From Tieghemiomyces parasiticus (taxonomy: Eukaryota > Kickxellomycota > Dimargaritomycetes > Dimargaritales > Dimargaritaceae), in assembly GCA_027575765.1 (NCBI GenBank), contig JANBPT010000904.1, forward strand, positions 1-19,532: a stretch of DNA of 19,532 nucleotides, written 5' to 3'. Made by a program: the position numbers and the translations under genes. Shown piece after piece: positions 8,347 to 16,809 of this stretch. Numbering within the stretch: position 1 is the stretch's first letter; every line of letters starts with the position of its first letter. The notes under the pieces are model-generated. The model had not been told where the DNA came from. It did not search any database and saw nothing but the letters and a program-made list of their open reading frames with translations.

Positions 8347-11145
8347 CTGCCGCATGACACGGCCGGATACATCCATGGATCACAGGTAAAAGGGTGGGAG
8401 GGGGGGGACGGATGGGAACAGGGAGAGAAATGGCTGGTCGAAAAGCTTTCCCATCTGAGAATAGACCAGTGGGAGCATCCGGCAGTTCTGTAGATGGGCC
8501 AACCGTCTAGCCCGCCACTGGCCATGCTGCATGCGCTCCCTTTTAAGCGCGTGGCCCCGAAATCAGGCAGTGCTGAACCCGCGCGCACTAGTCTCGAGTA
8601 TGGGGATCTAGGAAATTTGTGAACTGTGGGCTGTGGAAGGTGGAGGGGATGGCTAGCAGAGTACCGGCGGGGCGAATTGGCAAGGGGGGAGTAGCAGAAG
8701 GGGCCGTGGCTGGCCACAGGCTGCAATCGCATCATCCTCCAACCCCAAAATACCCAGAATCACCCCCTTCCTACTGAACCAATATCTTGGCAAGTATCCT
8801 AAGAAAACCCACTACTGAGCGTGAGACGGGGGATCTGGGCGTGCCCGATTCCCCCACCCGCCTTCTCACCTAGCTGCCTAGATACCTGCCAGGCTGTAAG
8901 ATCCATCGCCGTCCGGGAAACAAGCCACCTGCTGCCAGTTGCAGGCCTAAGGCGTATTGCCAAATAGAGTAGGATGGTCTGTGACAGTGATGGTTCCCCT
9001 CCCCCACCGCTCACCATACCAAGGGAACGCACCATCTGACGATGGGCAAGGAGGTCAATGGTACGAACCCAGCCATCGCGCCTTCCTTTACCAGCCTTAT
9101 CATTGGCTGCAGGACAGGAAGACGCATTCGCAAGGTCTCTGCGTATCATGTTCCAGCGCGCAATTGTCCGATCCCAGCGTTCCGGACGGTTCAGAGCAGT
9201 CAGACCGCGGTCCATTTCTATTTTCTGCTCATTAGCGGGATTCTCAGGCCCCCGTCATCGATGTATAGGTGCCCCTGGGTGAGCACGATGGCCCTTAGAT
9301 TCACCTTAAATACACGCTTCATCTGGGCACGATTACAGCGTCTTGGTAGTACGTGGGGTTGCTCACTCGATATTTCTATTCTTCTCTGTCTCTACTGGGG
9401 ACATGTGGTGAGTTAGCAAGGGCCCCACGTGTTGCTGCTGGCGGTGGGCCTTTCCCGGCCACCAGCCATGGCGCGCCGAGCAGCTCAGTGTCGCCTTTGC
9501 ATTGTCCGAGCGGATCCACTGGTATACTAATGATGGGAGGGGCAGTTGACTCTTTAGGCTACAGGAAAGCCCACCTCTTTCTCGCCTCCCTGTTACATCT
9601 CCAGCTCGATGGGAAGGAGCCACTGGACTGGAAGTCAAGGACAGGTCAGTTTGGAAAAATCGTGAATGAACGTTTTTATATATATCTCTGCATGTCACCG
9701 ACTGCTCATGCTGCGGGCCATGTCGAATCCATCGGAAAACGGCGCTGCAATCTGTTGCCTTTGCGTCTGCAGACACCACTAGTGGCTAGGACAAGGGGGG
9801 GGGCAGCTTGGTCAGGCCACACCAAATTCAGCAGCGGCTGCATCCCGGGGGCTCGTGCGGAGTATGTGGTGAAGGCTGCGTGGCGTCCACACTCGCCCCA
9901 TTCCCAGCCACCCGCCGCCACGTCCACCATCTTGCCTGGCATCGTCAGCTCACCTAGAGGACCGTAGATCCGTGACGAACGACTTCTGCGTGGCGACCCC
10001 GAGTCCTTTCCAATGTACCCGATGCCAGTCACCATGAGACTGTCGCCGGCAGTTCTGGGCCGGATCGTCCGCGTGTGGCTCTTGGGACGGCTGAATGAGC
10101 GTATATCTCCTAGCTGACTATTCGACTTATTCCTCGGCCTTGCGCTTTGGTAGCCAGAACGGTGTAGTTTCCCGCGGGAACATACCGGATTGAAGCGATC
10201 GAGTTTATTACTCCCGTCCCTATTGACCCGTCCCCACCTATTTGAAAGCCCCGTGATTTAAGTACTACACAGCACCATCAGCCTTGCCGACCGACCGGCA
10301 TCGATGATTCACACCGGGCCTCAATGGTCACTAGAGAGTCTGTCGCTACAATTCCGAGCTTAAGCGAGATATCACCACGGTTCTCTGCGGAGGAGTTACC
10401 TGTAGTCGTGCAGACTCGCCAACCGCCACACTTTCCACAGACGCTTGTACTGCCGGCGCAAGTACTCGCAAGACAGCACCGTTTTCTCGTGGGCCCCGGG
10501 CGGCAGCTTTGACCCGGAGCAGAGCCGCGGTGGAATACACATGCGCCTATGTACCCAGTCGTTGGGCTATAATGCCGAAGCTGCCGGAAGCAAAGGTGCT
10601 CATATTACCCACTTTGTCCAACCATGGCCCAGCCCAGTTAAGCCATGGCTGAACAAATATGAACAAGGTGATAGTTCCATTTCAGCACAATTCCTAGGGG
10701 CTGCAGGATTAGAAAGTTTTCCAGGGTAGCCGATGATCGAAAAAGGGCACCCGCTGTGGCATTACCCGCGTAGAAAACTCTGCTGCTGTATGGCTATCCA
10801 CATTTCGCATTTTCCCCCTTTTACCTTTAATCTGGCCCCTAATTCTGCTTTGGGGGAACCTCTGTACCACAATACACTTACTATTGCATGTTTACTCTCG
10901 GTTAAATAGGGCGGTAGATGCGTAATATATACGAGCGGCATCATTTGAGAGCCCCTCGGCAACCTCTTAATCTATGATAACTCCACAATCAACTACATAG
11001 GTACCTAAGAAGGCCCCACGATCTAGAAAGGGCCTATTTGTCATTCCGTTGTAACGAAAGAAAAAAAGAAGTTAAAAAAGGGCTCGTAGGGAAATGCTGA
11101 CAGCAGCACTAGCTAATGTAACCCCAAACGGACAATAATTCAGGT

Positions 11146-11151
11146 TTTATT
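11146..11151 (-). terminator. polyadenylation signal of lipase A
   Basis: AATAAA on the - strand lies about 103 nt beyond the lipase A stop codon, a normal distance for a fungal 3' UTR. It abuts the (TA)7 tract. Confidence 0.5.
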
Positions 11152-11164
11152 ATATATATATATA
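11151..11164. repeat. (TA)7 microsatellite in lipase A 3' region
   Basis: Seven TA units lie directly upstream of the AATAAA on the lipase A sense strand, about 90 nt after the stop codon. AU-rich sequence here is compatible with a 3'-end efficiency element. Confidence 0.7.
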
Positions 11165-11253
11165 CAACTTCTGTAAATGCGAGACAAGATGCTGGGCGTT
11201 TGCAATCAAACCAACACCACGACCATCACTGGGGCGCTGCAAGCCGATACTAG

Positions 11254-12784
11254 TTACACCAGCCGCTCCATCTCAATCGGAAGCATCCATTCCTGCAGCT
11301 GCGGCGATTGAGAGTTATACGGCGGAAAAGGTTCCGGTGGAAAGAACAAAGTCGGTACGGCGGTGGAGGCGTTCCAATAATGTCGATGAGCGGCCACACT
11401 CCATTTCGCGGAGGGCACGCCCTGGCTACAGTCAGGGTACTCGGTAGATCCCTCGGTGTCGCACCGGACTGTGTCACCCAGGCTGGACCGGATCCAGTAC
11501 TCGTTGCCATGATGATGGTACTGCCAGGCCACGAAGGGGAGATGTGGCACCAGGTCGCCCTGGTTAACTACCCGCTTGGTGGAAATGTTGAGCCCGTGGT
11601 AGAACTCTACAAAAGCCTGGTTGCCGACTCGGGGCTGACCGAACGTACACACTTCCAACCGGTCCTTGATGTCGGGTAGCATGGCGGCCAGGTAAACAGC
11701 CGCTAGAACGCTCTGGGCCGCCCCCAGCGAGTGGCCGGTCAGGATGATGCGGTAGGTCGGGTAGCGCTTGGCAGCGGCGCGCACGGCGTCGACGGCTCGT
11801 TGGATCCCGCTGTTCACCGACGCCAGGAACCCGACGTGTACCCCCGATCCCTCGACGGTCACCGGCCAGTGAGCCTGGAAAAACATGAGGTCTGTAATAA
11901 AACTAGCCATGTTATGCGGGTTAGTACCCATATGGGCCAGCACAATGGCCTTGAGCGTGTCGTGGGAAGCCAGATACCACCGGAGGGACGTGGCCGGGAC
12001 GGAATAACCGTCCTCAAACCGCGCGCCCACCGTGTCACCTAGGCAGTTGACACAGTCCCACGTCATCACGTTCTCGTAAGCGGCCATGGCGAAGCTGAAC
12101 GAGGTGGTCGGGTGGATGAGGAAAGTGGTGACGGGAGGAGACCAAACCAATGCTTCTGATTAGTATCTCGGTTTTTATCAATCGTCCTCTGACACGGCAG
12201 CTCTTTTTAGGAAGACTCTACGCAGCCGTTCCGAGGTTTCTAACGAGATTGGCGTCAGCCACGGCTGGAATTTCCCCCTCCCCCTCGCATTCTTCATCGG
12301 CGTACTCACGCGATCAGCCGCGGCGATGAGATTAAAAGGGACGTCCCGGCCCCCAAAAATTCCGGGTAGGGGAGGGGACTGGCTGCCTTCCTCTCATAAA
12401 CCTCGAAACAGCAATGCGACCTGGTACTTACTAGGCCCAAGTTTGTAGCTCCCGTTGCTCGGTCTCTGTGATGGCGGTCGGTTGGACGGGCAGACGTAAG
12501 AGCCTCGGCAGTAGCCCCTGACAGGCTGCCAGGGCGCACACCAGGGCAACGGTGGACGTTATCGCCTAGTCGAATGGAAACGAATAAGTCGGAGAAAATC
12601 GAGTACGTCGGAGTCGGCAGAATCTCGAGGGGGGGGGGTTAGATGACCGTATTTGGTAGACCAGCCGGCTTAGGGGTACCACCACCTCTCCTCAGGGTCG
12701 CCGAGAGAGGGGGGAGCTTCGACGACCGATCATTCTACGATATGGCAAGCACCAACAGGCCTACCTACTTACCTTGTACAACAT
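11254..12784 (-). CDS. secreted class 3 lipase A, three exons
   Basis: The reconstructed model has exon 1 at 12773-12784 (ATG and three codons), exon 2 at 12432-12565 (134 nt) and exon 3 at 11254-12094. Introns are 207 nt (phase 0, donor GTAAGT, acceptor CTAG) and 337 nt (phase 2, donor GTAAGT, TACTAAT-like branch, acceptor TTCAG). The product is 328 residues. Residues about 5-20 form a hydrophobic signal peptide (ITSTVALVCALAAC). The core is a fungal lipase_3 alpha/beta hydrolase: Cys63 and Cys66 after a Trp, nucleophile elbow GHSLG with Ser171, a GQPRVGN motif, Asp229 and His285. It should hydrolyse acylglycerols or related esters outside the cell. The usual F-R-G oxyanion stretch reads H-M-G-T here, and the residue before His285 is Ala instead of Asp, so specificity may differ. 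The C-terminus is 35 residues longer than in lipase B and Pro-rich. The start context is weak (T at -3). The exon 3 frame alone has no suitable ATG start. Confidence 0.88.
12432..12565 (-). other. lipase A exon 2 (signal-peptide exon)
   Basis: The in-frame segment is bounded by acceptor ACTAG and donor GCCTA|GTAAGT. It encodes the signal peptide core and a segment ending ELQTWA. That ending corresponds to EILETYA in lipase B. Its length of 134 nt is identical in the two genes. Confidence 0.8.
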
Positions 12785-13035
12785 CTAGCGCACTGGCCTG
12801 CCTAAGCAATTTAACAAGAGTTGGACTCGCACGGCGCGTCGTAGAATAAAGACGGGTAAAATTCGTAGCAACCACGGGTAATTATTTGGTCAGGGTGAAC
12901 ACCCGCATACGTAGGCAGTGGTAAGGGCGGGGTAGCGTTGATTTTTCAGCAATACTTGATATGAAAAGTGTATTAGGTACGAGCGGTGCAGAGACGTTAC
13001 TATGCCTTCGCTAAGAAGCGGCCCGGATGGCTAAA

Positions 13036-13042
13036 ATATATA
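13036..13042 (-). promoter_or_regulatory. possible TATA box of lipase A
   Basis: TATATAT on the - strand lies about 250 nt upstream of the lipase A ATG. If transcription starts about 30 nt downstream of it, the leader would contain a uORF of eight codons plus stop at 12882-12908. Other AT-rich spots near 12880 are alternatives. Confidence 0.3.
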
Positions 13043-13909
13043 CCCCTGGGCAGTCGACCTAGTTGAACCGGCCGTATACAACCTCCAGACAGGTGACCCT
13101 GGGCAGAAGCGAACGAGGAAGGGGACTTGATCGGCCAGCCCGAGGAACGCAAAGTCTGTAACCCGCCTAGCCGTTACAAGTGACTGACCCAGCTGAGCGC
13201 CCTGGTCCCTGGAGAGGTCCAAATTAAACACTTCAGCGCCACTGGGTCTTTGGGAACTCCTTATTTCCCTGGATGGGCCTGTCAGAGTGCCGAGGGCGGA
13301 ACTGGGGTAGCAGCAACTGAGATCTGCTCGAACTCGCAGGTGGAATAATTGGAGGCAAGGGGCAGGGGTCCGCAGCGCTGGTCATGGCCGCCCGTTTAAT
13401 ACAGTACCCATCAATGGATCAGTGTAAGTAACGAATATGGACACATAGGGAAATTGTTGGCGATGTATCCCGGGCACTGGGTGGCCAGTCACTGGCGGCG
13501 ATGCAAAGGCGGATAACATGATCGTCACCAGAGTTAGAAGGCTAGCGCCGCATTGCAACTGAAGTCCACCAAACCGAAACCCAATATTATCCTTGCAACT
13601 GGAATGGGAACTGTCATGTCCCCATGGAAAAATTTCCGATTAATTGGCAAAGGGGAGGTTTTAAAATCCCTACGGTGGTCGCCAGGGGCAGAGTCCGGGT
13701 GGAATACTGCTCAGGAAATAGTGGTTTTAGCTGACCGCCTTGATTTAGATTCAATCCCCCGTCCCCAGAGTGGAGTATGCCCGTGCAGGACAACGTAGTA
13801 CTTCAGGTAGATCAGGAGCCGTCATACATGGCTGAGAACAAAGCAAGGGAGGTGGCGGGCCAGGGCAGGGCTGAGGTGGACAGATAAACACAGCCAGCAT
13901 CGCTTGGGA

Positions 13910-13916
13910 TATATAG
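13910..13916 (+). promoter_or_regulatory. possible TATA box of SEC11
   Basis: TATATAG on the + strand lies about 340 nt before the SEC11 ATG and is followed by increasingly C/T-rich DNA. The distance implies a leader of about 310 nt, or a 5' UTR intron that I cannot define. Confidence 0.35.
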
Positions 13917-14200
13917 AGGGCAGAAAGTGATCGACGGCTGCACGGTGCCGAGCGGAAGCGGCAGTCTCTGCCGTGGCTTCGTCCCTGTATCTGCACCAAT
14001 CCGCCGCGGCCAGCGCACGGCTGCAACACGACCCTGCCTTCATCCGAGCCGGCGCTATCCTGTCACCTCTACCTTTAGCGTCCAACTTTACTGCCGGCAG
14101 ACCCGCTCATCCTACTGCAGCCATTTCTCCAGCCACATCTGCTCCAGCCGTTCCCAATTCACTCCCCGCACCTTCTCATCTCCTACAAACACACGCACCA

Positions 14201-14219
14201 TCTCTCTCTCTCTCTCTCT
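14201..14219 (+). repeat. (TC)n tract in SEC11 leader
   Basis: About nine and a half TC units lie 38 nt upstream of the SEC11 start codon, within a broader pyrimidine-rich leader. CT-rich leaders are common in highly transcribed fungal genes. A role here is inferred. Confidence 0.8.
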
Positions 14220-14257
14220 TGCTCTGCCCGACCGACACCGCCCGTTGTACATCCGCC

Positions 14258-15001
14258 ATGGACGCCATCCGTAGCCTCCGAAACCTCAGCATCCGCCAGG
14301 TAGGTCCCCTCAGCCCTCATAGCACTCAACCCGGCCCATGACAAGTCCCCAGAAGGGGGATAAAAGCATGGTACAACCTTCCATCCTGCCTAATGAAAAC
14401 CCCCCCATAGGATGCATCCCATCCAACCAATCCTGACATGCTGACCGTGCCCCACACCGCACCCGGTTAACACTTCCGTATTGAACCTGGACCTTCTCCT
14501 ACCCTTCACCAGATGCTGGGCCAGAGTCTCAACTTCTTACTGGTGCTAGCCACCGCCTTCATGTTCTGGAAGGGCCTGGGGCTCTACCATAACACCGAAA
14601 GCCCCATCGTGGTGGTGCTGAGCGGGAGTATGGAGCCAGCCTTCTACCGCGGTGATATCCTTTTCCTCTCCAATCCGGCCGTCCCCATCGACATTGGCGA
14701 GATCACGGTATTTAAGGTCGAGGGCCAGGAAATCCCTATCGTGCACCGGGTGCTTAAGGTTCACACGGATGCCAACACAGGAAAGCAGCTCCTTCTGACC
14801 AAGGGCGACAACAACCAGGGCGACGACCGGGTGCTATACAATCGCGGTCAGATGTGGGTCAAAAATGAGCACGTTGTCGGCCGGGTGCGCGGGTACGTCA
14901 GCTACGTCGGGATGGTCACCATCATCCTCAACGACTACCCGCAGCTCAAGTTCGCCGTCCTGGGTCTCATGGGCATCATGATCCTGGTATCCAAAGAGTG
15001 A
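14258..15001 (+). CDS. SEC11: Sec11, catalytic subunit of ER signal peptidase, two exons
   Basis: Exon 1 is 14258-14299 (14 codons ending CGC CAG) and exon 2 is 14513-15001. They are separated by a 213-nt phase 0 intron with donor GTAGGT, a TTAAC branch-like site and acceptor CACCAG. The product is 176 residues, the usual Sec11 size. A membrane anchor lies near 20-38. The SGSMEP motif carries the nucleophile Ser53, IVHRV carries His92, and TKGDNN with the following D-D-R carries Asp113 and Asp119. The eukaryotic type I enzyme uses a Ser-His-Asp arrangement, unlike the bacterial Ser-Lys dyad. A second hydrophobic helix is near the C-terminus. Sec11 cleaves signal peptides of proteins entering the ER. 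The start at 14258 (CGCCATGG, strong context) is preferred over the ATG that opens exon 2, because the family normally has a short cytosolic N-terminus ending in an R-Q segment before the membrane helix. Confidence 0.95.
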
Positions 15002-15365
15002 CGGGACGTCAGCCAGTGGACTGGCAAGGCGACATGGGCACGGGACCGGTGCTCCCCTGGGCCGGCCAGAATCAATTTACTCTGGCACCCTTTGTATCCA
15101 ATAAAACGTTGCTCAATTTTCATTCTCATATGTAGAGCCTTGAAAATGTAAGGTGGGCGGCCAAGCAATGGCGCGGGATTGCTCGTTGTGTAAGGGTCAA
15201 AGCAGCTGTAAACAAAACTACATTACATATTGGAGAAGGCAAATTACAGAAATTAGGTGTCCTAATGGGGAGACTGACATACCAGGGGGTACAGTTCCTC
15301 CCCTTAAGGACCAATTCGTACCAAAATAATAGTACGACTAATAACACATCCCATCGAAAGCGCCC
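15002..15365. other. convergent intergenic region, SEC11 / lipase B
   Basis: These 364 nt separate the two stop codons. They carry the SEC11 polyadenylation signal. No exact AATAAA is seen for lipase B on the - strand. No gene is seen. Confidence 0.5.
15100..15105 (+). terminator. polyadenylation signal of SEC11
   Basis: AATAAA lies about 100 nt after the SEC11 stop codon and is followed by T-rich sequence. It is the best candidate for 3'-end formation before the convergent lipase B gene. Confidence 0.6.
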
Positions 15366-16637
15366 TTAAGAACGGGCGGAAAAGTATTGCAGGTGGTCGC
15401 TGACGCGGAGGTCGGTCAGGGATTGCCCAGCGCTGCAGTTGGGATTTTCGGCGGGCACGACCGCGGCGCAAGCCACTACGCTGCCGTCGGAAGGCCGGAT
15501 CCATACCTCGTTGCCCTGCTGGGCGTAGTGGGTCCAACGGGGGGCCAATCGGGTCACGATATCGTTCTTGTTTACGACGCGCGTCGTGGGTACCCCCAGG
15601 CCTTGGTAGTAGACGGCGAAGGCGGCGTTACCAACCCGGGGCTGGCCGTAGGTGTACACGGTAGTGCGGCTCAACCAGGTCGGTTGGTGGGTGGCAATGT
15701 AGGTGACGAACAGGACGGCCTGGGCGGCGCCTAGGGAATGACCTGTGATGGAGATGCGGTATTCGGGCGTCTTGGCTATCTGTTGTTGCAGGGCAGTCAT
15801 AGCCTGGGCCGCGCCGGCCGTCATGGAATCGAGGAACCCGTTGTGCACCGCGGAACCGTCCACGCTTGGCGGCCAGGCCACCTGCTTGAACCGGATGTCC
15901 TGGATGAAGGTCACAATGCTCTGGACGTTGGAGCCCTCGAAGGACAAGATGATGGTGCGGTTGCTCGGATGGACGGCCAGATACCAGTGGACGCCCTTGA
16001 TCGGGTCGTCGTACTGGGTGACGAACTGGGTGCCCACGGTACCACCCGTACAGTCCTCGCAGGTCCAGGTGGACACGTCATCGTAGGAGGCCATAGCGTA
16101 GCTGGACGTGAGCGGTTTTGATGGTACGGGTAGGTTGGTGAAGGCAGTGAAGGGTTAATCTCACGGCTTAGTCGTACAAATTCGAGGGGGAAGGGGCTAA
16201 GGAGGAGTAGTCCCCTTAGCCCCTAGAAGAATGCGGCGCCATAGTCATGTCGGACACAAGTCTATAGAATAGAGTCGGGTCCAGTGAGCTCTCGGCATAG
16301 TGCCACTTACTAGGCATAGGTCTCGAGGATCTCTATGTTGGCAGCGGGGACGGGCGTCACTTCGTTATCCCGGCGAACCAGGGGGGCAGTACGGACCAAG
16401 CTAGCACCAAAGGCCAGAGCGGCCAAGAAAAAGGAGAGATGGTTCTGTTATGATGAGGGAGAGTGTTGAAATACGCAGAGCCAGAATAGGAGTCGGTTAG
16501 ATCAAAGATATGCCTGGACTATTAAGGTCCCAAGGCCATCGCTTAGGGCCCTGAGCAATGCCGTGGACGTGGGGTCGCCAGATTAGTACCACGTAATCAC
16601 ATTTAAACGGACCGGCTTGTTTTACCTTAATCTGCAT
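15366..16637 (-). CDS. secreted class 3 lipase B, three exons
   Basis: The reconstructed model has exon 1 at 16626-16637 (ATG CAG ATT AAG), exon 2 at 16311-16444 (134 nt) and exon 3 at 15366-16101. Introns are 181 nt (phase 0, donor GTAAAA, CTAAC branch, acceptor AACAG) and 209 nt (phase 2, donor GTAAGT, TTAAC branch, acceptor TCCAG). The product is 293 residues. The signal peptide (NHLSFFLAALAFGASL after MQIK) is probably cut near residue 24. An LVRR stretch ending at residue 29 could be a Kex2-type propeptide site. Lipase_3 features are Cys63/Cys66, GHSLG with Ser171, GQPRVGN, Asp229 and His285 within DHLQYF. The oxyanion stretch is FEGSN instead of the common FRGT. The core aligns with lipase A without gaps through the catalytic residues, and the exon structure is the same, so they are paralogs. 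The start context is good (ACC before ATG). Predicted role: extracellular ester or acylglycerol hydrolysis. Confidence 0.9.
16192..16224. repeat. perfect 11-bp inverted repeat inside lipase B intron 2
   Basis: AGGGGCTAAGG at 16192-16202 and its exact reverse complement at 16214-16224 flank an 11-nt spacer. The repeat lies between the intron 2 donor and the branch region. In the pre-mRNA it could fold as a GC-rich stem-loop. Confidence 0.8.
16311..16444 (-). other. lipase B exon 2 (signal-peptide exon)
   Basis: The in-frame segment lies between acceptor AACAG and donor GCCTA|GTAAGT. It encodes most of the signal peptide, a likely dibasic propeptide site and the segment ending EILETYA. It has the same length and the same donor context as the lipase A exon 2. 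Confidence 0.85.
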
Positions 16638-16802
16638 GGTAACGCTTAGAGGCCGAAAGCTCAACGGATCGAAGGGGGTTTGGAGGTTGGCTGGGGTCGC
16701 GGCAGACTAGAACACGCCTGGGGTGGGATGGGATAGGGGCTGACTTGGAAGGCGGTCGAAGGGGTGGCTAATGTAAGGACGTAAAGGGTGCCTTTAGAGG
16801 GC

Positions 16803-16809
16803 TTTTATA
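16803..16809 (-). promoter_or_regulatory. TATA box of lipase B
   Basis: TATAAAA on the - strand lies 165 nt upstream of the lipase B ATG. This is the closest match to the TATA consensus near any gene here and implies a leader of roughly 130 nt. Confidence 0.5.

Larger units (their letters stand above)
6451..11253. other. 4.8 kb gene-poor region
   Basis: I see no recognisable gene between the WC-1 start and the lipase A stop. The first 250 nt upstream of WC-1 are pyrimidine-rich on its sense strand and include a CCAAT and a GATAAG-type site, as expected of a leader or proximal promoter. A run of nine C lies at 6661-6669. A perfect TGACGTCA (CRE-type) site is at 7028-7035. A purine-rich + strand block spans about 7660-8050, and a (TA)6 run is at 8335-8346. 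Runs of eight to ten G occur at 7282-7291, 8400-8407 and 9795-9803. TTCCCGCGGGAA at 10169-10180 resembles an E2F/MBF-type palindrome. The longest frames (for example 9353-9967 +) lack an ATG and resemble no family I know. Confidence 0.5.
12785..14257. other. divergent intergenic region, lipase A / SEC11
   Basis: The 1.5 kb between the two start codons should hold both promoters. I see a TATA-like element for each gene and a pyrimidine-rich SEC11 leader from about 14030 to 14257. Frames within it (for example 13553-13798 +) begin at non-ATG codons and match nothing I recognise. Confidence 0.5.

Noticed and set aside
9218..9322. 34-residue - strand peptide (MKRVFKVNLR start) with a GHLY segment, loosely like a metallo-beta-lactamase or retroelement integrase fragment
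   Set aside because: The key His/Asp residues of either family are absent, the peptide is short, and flanking frames do not continue the similarity.
9353..9967. 204-codon + strand frame
   Set aside because: It starts at GTG, has irregular composition with no recognisable motif, and overlaps other equally plausible frames. I treat it as chance.
12085..12087. ATG within lipase A exon 3 as the gene start (and the matching ATG at 16092-16094 in lipase B)
   Set aside because: Starting there would remove the signal peptide and the conserved residues just upstream. Both genes have consistent upstream exons, splice sites and phases.
12304..12309. Second donor-like GTGAGT inside lipase A intron 2, suggesting a cassette exon
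   Set aside because: The acceptors I tried between 12431 and 12310 either create an immediate stop after the TA of exon 2 or break the frame into exon 3. It is probably a cryptic site.
14513..14515. ATG opening SEC11 exon 2 as the start
   Set aside because: A 14-codon first exon with strong context, a GTAGGT donor and the same phase restores the usual Sec11 N-terminus.
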